Source: an uncultured Faecalibacterium sp. (GTDB lineage: Bacteria > Bacillota > Clostridia > Oscillospirales > Ruminococcaceae). Taken from it: a stretch of 28,002 nucleotides of DNA. Position numbers and translations under genes: made by a program. The stretch covers positions 1-28,002 of the forward strand of contig CAKSYT010000019.1 in NCBI GenBank assembly GCA_934524985.1. The letters are read 5' to 3'. Shown piece by piece: positions 1 to 7,083 of this stretch. Within the stretch, counting starts at the first letter, position 1, and the number at the start of each line of letters is the position of its first letter. Under the pieces are notes generated by a model. The model saw nothing but the letters and a program-made list of their open reading frames with translations, ran no database searches and was not told where the DNA came from.

Positions 1-2
1 CG

Positions 3-209
3 GCAGCAGCCTATTTCAAGGCAAACAACATCACCAAGCTGCCCAGCCCGAAAAAGCTGGAAGCCGAGTATGCGCAGTTGGCATCCGAAAAGGCGAAATT
101 CTACGAGCAGTACAAGGAATCCAAAGAGGAACTGCTCAAACTGAAAACCGCAAAGCAGAATGTTGCGTACTTTTTCCGGGAGGAAGAACCGGCGCAGCAG
201 GAGAGATAA
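3..209 (+). CDS. Relaxase/mobilization protein, C-terminal fragment (5' cut by window edge)
   Basis: An open frame enters from the left edge and ends with TAA at 207-209, leaving 68 residues. The stretch is charged and heptad-like: YFKANNITKLPSP, then KKLEAEYAQLASEKAKFYE, then an E/K-rich helix and the ending EEEPAQQER. From memory, this lysine/glutamate coiled-coil tail (leucine-proline, then a LEAEYA-type helix) is typical of the C-terminus of MobA/VirD2-like relaxases of Firmicutes conjugative elements; the catalytic domain is outside the window. The stop lies 12 nt before the next gene's ATG, and that gene's Shine-Dalgarno begins at this stop, so the two are probably one operon. The relaxase call is inferred from the tail and context. 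It could also be another coiled-coil element protein. Confidence 0.6.
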   Translation, partial: AAAYFKANNITKLPSPKKLEAEYAQLASEKAKFYEQYKESKEELLKLKTAKQNVAYFFREEEPAQQER

Positions 210-221
210 AGGAGTGTGCGT

Positions 222-1106
222 ATGATCAATCTGAAAATCGACCCGGAGTTCCAGTCCCAGATTCCTCCTCTGACCGATGATGAATTTAAGCAGCTTGAAG
301 AAAACATCCTCAAAGAGGGCAAGCTGATTTCTCCTTTGATCGTGTGGAACAACACCCTTGTTGATGGTCACAATCGTTATGAAATCGTTCAGGAGCATCC
401 CGAAATCTCTTTCTCCACCATGCCGCTCCCGTTTGAAAGCAGAGAAGAAGTCCTCGCATGGATCTGCAAGAATCAGCTGGGGCGGCGTAATCTCACGCCG
501 GAGCAGAAGAAGTTCCTCATTGGAAAACAGTACAGTGTGGAGCATCGGAAGCCCGGTGGAAACGGCAACAACCAGCACACGGCTGCTGCCAAGAAAACCG
601 CCCCGGAGGAATTGTGTCAATTTGACACAATTCCTCCCACTGCCACAGAAGCAAGCGTTCGTAAGCAGATTGCAGAGCGGAACAATGTCAGCGAATCCTA
701 CGTTGCCCGTTCTGAAAAGTTCATGCGGGGCGTGGAGATCATGGAGCAGATGATGCCCGGTACAAAAGAAAAGATCCTGTCCGGGCAATTCAAAGTCCGT
801 GATGCCGATATGCACCGCCTCGCCAGAGCTGATTTTCCGAACCGCAAGCAGATCGTGCACGAGATTCTGCACCCGGAAGATCGTCCAGCTCCGCAGTCGA
901 GCTACTCACACTACTCTGGAATCAACTATTCTGCGCTGGAAGCCGCTGTTCGGCGGATTCAGCAGGATGTTGATTTTCTTATGCGCTATCTTCCCAAAGT
1001 GCCCGATGATGCCTATGTGAAAGTGGAAACCACGAAAATTCTCAAGCAACACAAGGCGTATATGGCACAGTTTGAAGAAATGCTGAACGATAAAGAAATC
1101 GCATAA
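222..1106 (+). CDS. ParB/Spo0J-like nuclease-domain protein of a mobile element
   Basis: 294 residues. The N-terminal ParB-like domain (about 1-75) has the family signature LISPLIVWNNTLVDGHNRYE around residues 35-54. It is followed by the block NQLGRRNLTPEQKKFLIGKQY (84-104), common in ParB-like proteins of Firmicutes integrative elements, then a putative helix-turn-helix around 142-165 (VRKQIAERNNVSESYVARSE) and a helical C-terminus. The start was set at ATG 222 because AAAGGAG (208-214) sits 7 nt upstream; an in-frame GTG at 216 is too close to that site. Family role: DNA binding or partition-like functions of plasmids and elements; the target is not known here. The linker (residues 128-139) is encoded by a perfect 33-bp palindrome, listed separately. 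It is probably co-transcribed with the preceding relaxase tail. Confidence 0.75.
   Translation: MINLKIDPEFQSQIPPLTDDEFKQLEENILKEGKLISPLIVWNNTLVDGHNRYEIVQEHPEISFSTMPLPFESREEVLAWICKNQLGRRNLTPEQKKFLIGKQYSVEHRKPGGNGNNQHTAAAKKTAPEELCQFDTIPPTATEASVRKQIAERNNVSESYVARSEKFMRGVEIMEQMMPGTKEKILSGQFKVRDADMHRLARADFPNRKQIVHEILHPEDRPAPQSSYSHYSGINYSALEAAVRRIQQDVDFLMRYLPKVPDDAYVKVETTKILKQHKAYMAQFEEMLNDKEIA
605..637. repeat. 33-bp perfect palindrome inside the parB-like gene
   Basis: Two 16-nt arms (605-620, GGAGGAATTGTGTCAA, and its exact reverse complement at 622-637) flank one central T at 621. It lies wholly in the coding sequence, in the linker between the ParB domain and the helix-turn-helix, and reads through as EELCQFDTIPP. 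It has no T-run and is not a terminator. The symmetry suits a dimeric DNA-binding protein. Site-specific ParB proteins often have their site inside or beside their own gene, so this may be the protein's own site; that is inference. Confidence 0.7.
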
Positions 1107-1249
1107 CGACAGGCACTTGTAAGCCATCAACGAGCCACCAGCCGCAAGTGCAGGGTGGAAAATTTCCGCGCCCTTGCGCCTGATAAAAATTGAAACTTTG
1201 CTTTTCTCGCCCGACTTTGCCACGGTGGGACGATCAAAGGAGCGTGCGT

Positions 1250-1516
1250 TTGAACAAAAAGAAAAAGTCCACAAACTCTTCCCCCTATCCCGATGAAGTC
1301 ATTGACCGTCTGGCACGGGCATTCTACCCGACCATCCTTGCCTGCTGGAACAGCGAGGAAGGCCAGCGGGAGTTTGCTGCATGGCAGGCAGAGCAGGCTC
1401 ATCATGCAAACAACGAAAAACAGGAAGTTCCCGCTGGGGAACTCCCTGCCTTACTTATCGCGTGTGGATTTTTGCAGGGTGCGTCCGGGTGGGCGCACCC
1501 TGTTTTTGTTCGTTAA
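1250..1516 (+). CDS. Small mobile-element protein of unknown function
   Basis: 88 residues from TTG 1250. AAAGGAG (1236-1242) lies 7 nt upstream; an in-frame GTG at 1244 is too close to it. The N-terminus (NKKKKSTNSSPYPDEVIDRLARAFYPTILACWNS, then EEGQREFAAWQAEQA) resembles a short conserved protein I associate with relaxase/ParB gene clusters of Firmicutes conjugative elements, with no known function. The last third (PALLIACGFLQGASGWAHPVFVR) looks unlike that family and is encoded across a rho-independent terminator (1475-1507). The native stop was therefore probably earlier and the present end may be extended by mutation. It forms no obvious membrane segment. The 143 bases before it (1107-1249) hold no gene, only a loose GCACTTG/CAAGTGC inverted pair. 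Confidence 0.5.
   Translation: MNKKKKSTNSSPYPDEVIDRLARAFYPTILACWNSEEGQREFAAWQAEQAHHANNEKQEVPAGELPALLIACGFLQGASGWAHPVFVR
1475..1507 (+). terminator. Rho-independent terminator overlapping the end of the small ORF
   Basis: Stem CAGGGTGCG (1475-1483) pairs with CGCACCCTG (1494-1502) around a 10-nt loop, followed by TTTTT (1503-1507). It would end the relaxase-parB-small-protein transcript. It lies inside the annotated 3' part of that last ORF, which is unusual. Confidence 0.7.
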
Positions 1517-2484
1517 CATCCGCTTTGCTGTGAAATCATTTCATAAATATCCAATAGATACTCAGGATTCGCCGAATGCTTTTTGAATTCATACGAAACT
1601 ATCTGATATTGAATGCCAAACGACTCTAGTACCTTTTCTTTTGCTTCAGCCTCTGCCTTTGCTTTTGCTGCTTCTGCTGCTGTTTCTGTTTTCTGCTGTT
1701 GAGGAGTATAGAAGAAAATCTCATTTGAAATCTCTAGCTTTTCTTTGAATCTAGCACGCTTATTTAAGAGCCACCATATATCCGTTTCCGAAAAATCAAG
1801 CCCAAAACCAATAAAATAGACCGTTGCCGCAAAAAACAAATCCACCCATGTCTGAAATTGGAATGTTGTCGATTCGTTTTTTGAATTTTCTTCCGACCTG
1901 TATTTGAATTTCTTTTCTATTGGAACATCGACTATTTTTCCGCCAAGTTTTCCACGCTTAATAAAATCATCCATTTTGCCAATTGCACCGCAATAGTGAT
2001 CCAAACCCAGCATAACACTTTTAGGTGCCACCGCGTCCCCATGAACTTTCCAAAGCGTGATCAATTTTTCATTGTACTTGTAAACATAATTTCTACGAAT
2101 ACTATAAATCTTTTCGGAATCATTTTTGGAACTAAGTTTAGCATTCTGTGATAGCAGCAGATGCTCTACAAGTCCATCGTAATTTGTTGTCAAAATATCT
2201 GTTATTTCATTTTCCGCTAAAAAACTCAAAAAACTTTTTGCTGCATCTTTTAATTCAACCTTACTAAAGTCCGGAAGTTTTCTGCAAATTTCGCTTTTTA
2301 ATGTTTCCTCATCTGATTTGCGTTCGCCGAGATAATTCATTTCATATTGAAAAGTATACGGAATAATCTTCTGAAGGTCATCTTGGAGATTTGCACCACC
2401 AATCAATTGTCCCCACGCTGGCACATTCCCAACTAACGCTCTTGTAAATCCGTTTCCTAAAAATACAGCTTTTCTTTTACTCAT
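1513..2484 (-). CDS. SIR2-family protein (putative NADase, defence-like)
   Basis: 323 residues. SIR2-like hallmarks are in order: N-terminal nucleotide-binding GNG (10-12, in VFLGNGFTRAL), TTNYDGLVEHL (99-109, candidate catalytic N101), LWKVHGD (144-150, candidate catalytic H148), the GLDHY block near 160, and FIGFGLDFSETDIWWLL (224-240). This set (N plus H, then GFGL...D) is that of SIR2-like NADases in anti-phage systems such as Thoeris ThsA. NAD cleavage is therefore a fair inference, not shown. An alanine/glutamate/lysine-rich helix (about 266-288) interrupts the last strands. The gene is visibly AT-rich, unlike the G+C-rich genes downstream, so it was probably acquired horizontally. It stands alone with no partner gene, opposes the element genes, and lies next to tRNA-Pro. 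The start ATG is 2484; a loose AAGAAAG serves as ribosome site. Confidence 0.8.
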   Translation of the reverse strand: MSKRKAVFLGNGFTRALVGNVPAWGQLIGGANLQDDLQKIIPYTFQYEMNYLGERKSDEETLKSEICRKLPDFSKVELKDAAKSFLSFLAENEITDILTTNYDGLVEHLLLSQNAKLSSKNDSEKIYSIRRNYVYKYNEKLITLWKVHGDAVAPKSVMLGLDHYCGAIGKMDDFIKRGKLGGKIVDVPIEKKFKYRSEENSKNESTTFQFQTWVDLFFAATVYFIGFGLDFSETDIWWLLNKRARFKEKLEISNEIFFYTPQQQKTETAAEAAKAKAEAEAKEKVLESFGIQYQIVSYEFKKHSANPEYLLDIYEMISQQSGC

Positions 2485-2581
2485 TATCTTTCTTCAACCT
2501 CGTCTTACCTTGTATCGGTCGATCTATGATTTCGGATTTCATCTACCACGGACACCCATATTGAATTTTCCGAAGAAAACA

Positions 2582-2625
2582 AATAATCCGAACCCATCTC
2601 CTATCGGAAACAAGTTCGGATTATT
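2582..2625 (-). terminator. Hairpin terminator downstream of tRNA-Pro
   Basis: AATAATCCGAAC (2582-2593) and GTTCGGATTATT (2614-2625) form a 12-bp stem with a 20-nt loop. On the minus strand it follows the tRNA-Pro 3' end by a few bases and is followed by TGTTTTC; on the plus strand it is followed by TTTTG, so it may work both ways. It separates the tRNA gene from the SIR2 gene. Confidence 0.6.
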
Positions 2626-2631
2626 TTTGTT

Positions 2632-2710
2632 TGGTCCGAGTGGCGAGAATCGAACTCACGGCCTCTTGAACCCCATTCAAGCGCGCTACCAAAACTGCGC
2701 TACACCCGGA
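2632..2710 (-). tRNA. tRNA-Pro (anticodon GGG)
   Basis: Read on the minus strand, acceptor TCCGGGT pairs with ACTCGGA, the D arm is GCGC...GCGC, the anticodon arm CTTGA-ATGGGGT-TCAAG places GGG at positions 34-36, the T arm is GTGAG-TTCGATT-CTCGC, and CCA is encoded (2632-2634). Anticodon GGG reads CCC/CCU proline codons. The 3' end of this gene faces the putative conjugative element, the usual geometry for tRNA-targeted integration. Confidence 0.93.
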
Positions 2711-2743
2711 TATCTGTTTGCGTTTGTCGCTCACAGCTTGATT

Positions 2744-2772
2744 AGTATACCCGACTTTGCCCATTTTGTCAA
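2744..2772 (-). promoter_or_regulatory. Promoter of tRNA-Pro
   Basis: On the minus strand: -35 TTGACA (2767-2772), 17-nt spacer, -10 TATACT (2744-2749), about 34 nt before the tRNA 5' end. It is near the sigma-A consensus (6/6 and 5/6). Confidence 0.8.
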
Positions 2773-2859
2773 GCGCTTTTTCCAAATTTCTGATGCAGTT
2801 TTTACATTTTACTGCCCCGTTTTTTGCCTGCGGAAAGGATGCGCGAAAAAGCGTTATTT

Positions 2860-3654
2860 TTAGAAATCGCTATACACATCTTCCTCGTCATCCTCGCAGA
2901 TGGGGGTGGTGTCGTCCGGCAGTGCGCCAAACTCCACCGTGGCAAAGGCCAGCGCGAACACGCTGTCTGCCCCGGCGTGCAGCAGCGCCTGCGCGCAGGC
3001 GGCAGCCGTTGTGCCAGTGGTGATGACGTCATCCACCAGAAGGATGCGCTTGCCCTCTACCTGCTGCGGCTGTGCCGCCCGGAACGCGCCCGCTACGTTG
3101 GCCATGCGCTGCTCCAGCGGCAGACCGGCCTGATGCCGTTTGGCCCGGGTACGCTCCAATGCCTGCGGTGCCAGCGGCACCTCCATGGCCTTTGCCAGCG
3201 GCAGCGCCATCAGCTCCGGTACGTTATAGCCGCGCTTTGTGCCGGAGGCCGGCACCGGCACGATCACATCGTACCCGATGGCTGCCCATGGCACCGGCTG
3301 CGGGAGCAGCTCACCGTACTGCACGGTCAACTCCCCGCCAAAGGCCAGCTGTACCAGACGGTTTCCCATCTCCACCGCCCGCCACGGCTTGCCCTGATAC
3401 TTTGCGTTCAGGATGCCGCGCCGCACACAGCCGCTGTAACGGTAGGGCGCAGCCGCACCGGCCAGATTGCCGATATAGTGCTGTGCCGGGTCCAGCCGGA
3501 TGCCGGGCTTGCGGCGCAGCATTTCCAGCTGCTCTGCGCAGTCCGGGCAATCCCGTACATCCCCCAGCACCCGGCCGCAGAAAGGGCACTCGCGCGGGTA
3601 AAGCAGCTGCCGTACCGCCCGCAGCGCCCTGCGCCGGGGGTCATAATAGTCCAT
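2860..3654 (-). CDS. comF: ComF family phosphoribosyltransferase-like protein
   Basis: 264 residues. An N-terminal zinc ribbon (C23, C26, C36, C39; CPFCG...CPDC) precedes a type I phosphoribosyltransferase domain. Seen there are SGCVRRGILNAKYQGKPW near 75, IVPVPASGTKRGYN near 135 and the PRPP-binding loop ILLVDDVITTGTT (204-216). This is the full ComF architecture at usual length, with an extra acidic tail. In transformable bacteria ComF supports DNA uptake on the cytosolic side; in other species its substrate is uncertain. The start ATG overlaps the stop of the upstream SLH gene in TGATG, so translation is probably coupled and the gene is the last of the exporter operon. No clear terminator is seen in the 90 bases downstream. 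Confidence 0.93.
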   Translation of the reverse strand: MDYYDPRRRALRAVRQLLYPRECPFCGRVLGDVRDCPDCAEQLEMLRRKPGIRLDPAQHYIGNLAGAAAPYRYSGCVRRGILNAKYQGKPWRAVEMGNRLVQLAFGGELTVQYGELLPQPVPWAAIGYDVIVPVPASGTKRGYNVPELMALPLAKAMEVPLAPQALERTRAKRHQAGLPLEQRMANVAGAFRAAQPQQVEGKRILLVDDVITTGTTAAACAQALLHAGADSVFALAFATVEFGALPDDTTPICEDDEEDVYSDF

Positions 3655-5831
3655 CAGTCCTTTTTGACTGCCACGATCACACGCACGCGCTTGCCTGCTG
3701 CGCAGCCAAAGTTATCGTACCAGCCGGTCAGGTAGTAGCCCTCGGAGTTTACCTCGGAAAGCTTAGTGGCATAATACTGCCCCTTGTACCACAGGTACAC
3801 CTGCATATCGTCAGCCGTCTCGTAGCGGGTGCCGTTGCTCATCACCGAGGCTGCACCCACCTGATCGATCTTCATGGGCATCAGCTGGATCATGGCCTTT
3901 ACCGTGCCGTTCACGTTCTGCCGCACTGCCAGACCGCCCGCCAGCACCGGGTACTTGATGGATGTGGAAAAACTGGCCTGACTGCCGTTGACGTAGCAGA
4001 TGTAAGTAGCGCCGCCGCCCACAAAGTTGAGGATGGTGCTCATGGGCTGGCCGGTGATGTTGGCCAGCTGCTTGAGGCCAATACTCAGCAGCGAGCCGGA
4101 ACTGCTGGTGATGCGGTTCCAGACCGTGCTCAGCAGAGAGCCGTCAATGACGCCCCACAGGATCTCACTGGTGGTGGGCACCAGCACGCTGCGCAGATCG
4201 TCTGCCACTGTGGTGGTGTTGGTGGTACCGCCGGTAGAGCCGGAACCGGAAGAACTACCCCCGGTGGAGCCGCTGCCGGAGCCGGAAGAACTGTCCCCGG
4301 AAGAGCTATCCCCCGAGCCGGAGGAGCCGCTGCCGGTCAGAGTGCCCAGAATGGAGCTGGCGTTGAAGGCCAGATTCTTCACATCGTCCAGCACGCCGTA
4401 TTTCCACAGATCACCGGTGACATCGTTCAAAATCAGGCGGTCGATCTGCCCCTGCTCATTCAGCGTATAGTAGCGCACGGCCAGTGCGTTCAGCTTTGTC
4501 CCCGCTATTCGGCTGGGACGAACCGTCCCAGCCAACCCCTCCGATGTCGTTTCCAAGATTTGTACGTCATCGGCCAGAGCATAGTCCCCCAGCGCGGTGG
4601 CGGTGTCGTTGATGATACCGCTGACCGATTTGGACTCGATGGCGGTCACCTGTTCTCCCTCGGGGGTCACGCTGATCTCCACCAGCCAGCCGGTGGGATA
4701 GTTCAGGCTTTTGTCGATGTTCACAGTACGGAGGATGCCATCGGTGCACATCACTGAGATCTTTTGCAGCACGTCCGCACCGTTATCCTCCACAAGGCTG
4801 CGGGTGGCAGTCTGCACCACGCCGTAGAACACGCTGTCGGCTTCCTCGCCGGTGATCACATCGGCTACCTCGTTGTCCATGCCCAGCAGCAGGGTGACCA
4901 CTTCGCCCACGCCGCCGCCGTTCAGGGAGGAGATCTTGGACGCCACCGCAGAGCTGCCCAGACTGTAAGTGCTGCCTGCCACGGTCAGTGCCGTGGGTGC
5001 GCTGGCGCTGGGCGATACCGCCGTGATGCGGCCTGCGGCGCGGCGGGTGTAGATCCACACCGTCTGCAGGCTTTCGCTGTAATAGTACACGTCGTACTTG
5101 TTCAGCTCTGCCGAAGCGGAGGTCTTATCGTTGCGGTAGACGCTCACCGGCGTAAAGGGCAGCTGGGTGCCCTCCTCTGCCACAAAGGGCCCCTTGCGGC
5201 TCTTGAGCAGCACCGAGGAGGTATCCACCTGACCGTTGGACACCGTAAAGCCCAGCGAGCTGCCGTAGGCGCTGCCGCTGGCGGTATTGGCGCGCAGGGC
5301 GTTGTACAGCAGCAGGGTGCACTGCTCGTAGGTCATGGCTTGTCCCTGCGTGCAGGTCAGCTGGTCCCGCAGACCGATCTGCTGCGCCTTGTTCAGCTGT
5401 GCCTGCGGGAAGGAGCCGGTCAGGTCGGTGGTCTTATAGCTCAGCAGCTTGAGCACCGCTGCGCAGGCTTCCTCCAGCGTGACGGTGCTGTCCGGGCGGA
5501 AGGAGCCGTCGGTGTAGCCGTTCATCCAGCCCTGCTGCACTGCAATGCGGATGTAGGGTGCCCACTGGGAGCTGCCGGGCACATCCCGGTACAAGGTGCC
5601 CACCGTGCCCTGCGCGTCCACGCTCTCCCGGTAGGTGGAAAAGGACACCAGCATTTTGGCAAAAGCGCCGCGGGTAATGTTGGCGCTAAGCTCCTGACCG
5701 GTGGGCACAGCGCCCAGAGTAATAGCCGTCTGCAGGGCCGTGTTGTTGATGCTGGCCGCCGAGACCGGCAGCACCAGCACCGACACCGCAATGCTGACCG
5801 CCAGCAGAAATGCGAGAATCCGTTTTTTCAT
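3654..5831 (-). CDS. Secreted S-layer-homology (SLH) domain protein
   Basis: 725 residues. The start was placed at ATG 5831, with AAGAGGT 7 nt upstream and a classic signal peptide (MKKRILAFLLAVSIAVSVL..., cleavage near VSA-A at 25). SLH-type repeats follow at about 30-190: TRGAFAKMLV, a strong YTDGSFRPDSTVTLEEACAAVLKLL, and MTYEQCTLLLYNALR. SLH domains usually hold proteins on pyruvylated wall polymer. The rest is a large extracellular region with no enzyme motif I recognise, broken by a Ser/Gly/Asp linker at about 495-540. It follows the ABC permease by 40 nt and is coupled to comF by TGATG. The context suggests a surface protein serving, or exported with, the tripartite transporter; its function is otherwise unknown. 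Confidence 0.85.
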   Translation of the reverse strand: MKKRILAFLLAVSIAVSVLVLPVSAASINNTALQTAITLGAVPTGQELSANITRGAFAKMLVSFSTYRESVDAQGTVGTLYRDVPGSSQWAPYIRIAVQQGWMNGYTDGSFRPDSTVTLEEACAAVLKLLSYKTTDLTGSFPQAQLNKAQQIGLRDQLTCTQGQAMTYEQCTLLLYNALRANTASGSAYGSSLGFTVSNGQVDTSSVLLKSRKGPFVAEEGTQLPFTPVSVYRNDKTSASAELNKYDVYYYSESLQTVWIYTRRAAGRITAVSPSASAPTALTVAGSTYSLGSSAVASKISSLNGGGVGEVVTLLLGMDNEVADVITGEEADSVFYGVVQTATRSLVEDNGADVLQKISVMCTDGILRTVNIDKSLNYPTGWLVEISVTPEGEQVTAIESKSVSGIINDTATALGDYALADDVQILETTSEGLAGTVRPSRIAGTKLNALAVRYYTLNEQGQIDRLILNDVTGDLWKYGVLDDVKNLAFNASSILGTLTGSGSSGSGDSSSGDSSSGSGSGSTGGSSSGSGSTGGTTNTTTVADDLRSVLVPTTSEILWGVIDGSLLSTVWNRITSSSGSLLSIGLKQLANITGQPMSTILNFVGGGATYICYVNGSQASFSTSIKYPVLAGGLAVRQNVNGTVKAMIQLMPMKIDQVGAASVMSNGTRYETADDMQVYLWYKGQYYATKLSEVNSEGYYLTGWYDNFGCAAGKRVRVIVAVKKD
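4511..4533. repeat. Perfect short hairpin inside the SLH gene
   Basis: GGCTGGGACG (4511-4520) and CGTCCCAGCC (4524-4533) form a perfect 10-bp stem with a 3-nt loop inside coding DNA, encoding part of AGTVRPSR. There is no T-run. Confidence 0.5.
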
Positions 5832-5871
5832 TGGTCGTACCTCTTGTTCTTTGTTTATCACGCCGCCGCGC

Positions 5872-7083
5872 TCAATCGTAGCGCAATGCTTCAATGGGGT
5901 TCAGCCGGGCTGCGCGCCGTGCCGGCAGATAGCCGAACAGCACGCCGATGCCCACCGAGATGCCAAAGGCCACCACAATGGAGTTGAAGGAGGGGCTTAC
6001 CGTAACGGTGGTATCGGTCATGAACATGGGCAGCACCTTGTTGGCCGCCATGGACACCACATAGCCCAGCGCAATGCCTAAAACGCCGCCCAGCGCGGAG
6101 GTTGTGGCTGCTTCCACCACGAACTGCGCCAAAATGGTGCGTTCCTTTGCGCCCAGCGCCTTGCGGATGCCGATCTCGCGGGTGCGCTCGGTCACCGACA
6201 CCAGCATGATGTTCATAATGCCGATGCCGCCCACCAGCAGCGAGATGCTGGCAATACCGGTAAGTATCACGATGACCATGTTGATCATCTTGTTCATTTC
6301 CTCCAGCCACTCGCTGGCGCTGTACACATAGTAGCCGTTTTCAGTCTTGAGGATCGACATCAACTCCTCTTCCATCGTGGTCTTGGCCTCGTTGGCAAAG
6401 TTTTCGTCGGTCATCACCGCCGTGTAGCAGTCCACCGAGCTCTGGCTGGAAAGCCGCATCACGGTGGTGTAGGGCAGGTAAACGCAGTCATCATCGCTGC
6501 CCTGCTGCATGGTGGGGTCGCTGACCTTGGCAGACAGCACGCCCACGATGCGGAACTTGTTGGCACCGATCTTGAGCGTCTGCCCCACACCGTTGCCGCC
6601 AAAGGCCACGCGGTTGAGGTAATCGCCGATGACGCAGACCTGCTTGTTGTCCTGCATATCCATATATTGCAGGCCGCGCCCCTGAACGATCTGGTAATTC
6701 TTCATTTCGGTAAAGTTTTCGTCCACACCGCTCATGTTGGACCAGCGGTAGCTGGTGGTGCCGATCTTCAGCGTACCGCTGGCGCTGCCGCTGAAGTTGA
6801 CCTGCGGCGACACCGCCTTGATCAGGTCGGAATGCCGCTGGCAGATATCGTACATCTCCTCCACCGGCACGGTGCGGGAGCCGTAGCCCCACACCTGAAT
6901 GCTGAGGGTGTTGGTGCCCAGTGCGGAAAAGCTGTCCCGCATGCTCTTGGTCATGCCGTTGCCCAGACCCACGATGACGATGACCGCCATCACGCCGATG
7001 ATGATGCCCAGCATGGTCAGAAAGGTGCGCAGCTTGTTGCTCCACACGTTCTGGATGGCCTGCCGGAAGGTTTCAAAGATCAT
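5872..7083 (-). CDS. ABC transporter permease, FtsX/MacB type (YknZ-like)
   Basis: 403 residues. The N-terminal amphipathic helix and first membrane span (FRQAIQNVWSNKLRTFLTMLGIIIGVMAVIVIVGLG, about 5-42) are typical of MacB/YknZ. A large extracytosolic domain (45-265) follows, then three membrane segments: IVILTGIASISLLVGGIGIMNIMLVSV near 270-296, one near 320-350, and one near 365-385. The conserved TERTREIGIRKALGA coupling loop lies between them, and the protein ends LNPIEALRYD, the FtsX-family end. Four transmembrane helices with a big outer domain suit mechanotransmission rather than a solute channel. The start overlaps the ATPase stop by 4 nt (ATGA). Family members expel peptides, lipids or drugs with a membrane-fusion partner; the substrate here is unknown. 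Confidence 0.93.
   Translation of the reverse strand: MIFETFRQAIQNVWSNKLRTFLTMLGIIIGVMAVIVIVGLGNGMTKSMRDSFSALGTNTLSIQVWGYGSRTVPVEEMYDICQRHSDLIKAVSPQVNFSGSASGTLKIGTTSYRWSNMSGVDENFTEMKNYQIVQGRGLQYMDMQDNKQVCVIGDYLNRVAFGGNGVGQTLKIGANKFRIVGVLSAKVSDPTMQQGSDDDCVYLPYTTVMRLSSQSSVDCYTAVMTDENFANEAKTTMEEELMSILKTENGYYVYSASEWLEEMNKMINMVIVILTGIASISLLVGGIGIMNIMLVSVTERTREIGIRKALGAKERTILAQFVVEAATTSALGGVLGIALGYVVSMAANKVLPMFMTDTTVTVSPSFNSIVVAFGISVGIGVLFGYLPARRAARLNPIEALRYD

Noticed and set aside
2510..2863. 117-codon open frame on + across tRNA-Pro
   Set aside because: It runs through the antisense strand of a tRNA gene and its promoter and has no family features.
3072..5987. Open frames on + opposite the SLH gene
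   Set aside because: Low-complexity shadows of a G+C-rich gene; the minus strand has signal peptide and SLH motifs.
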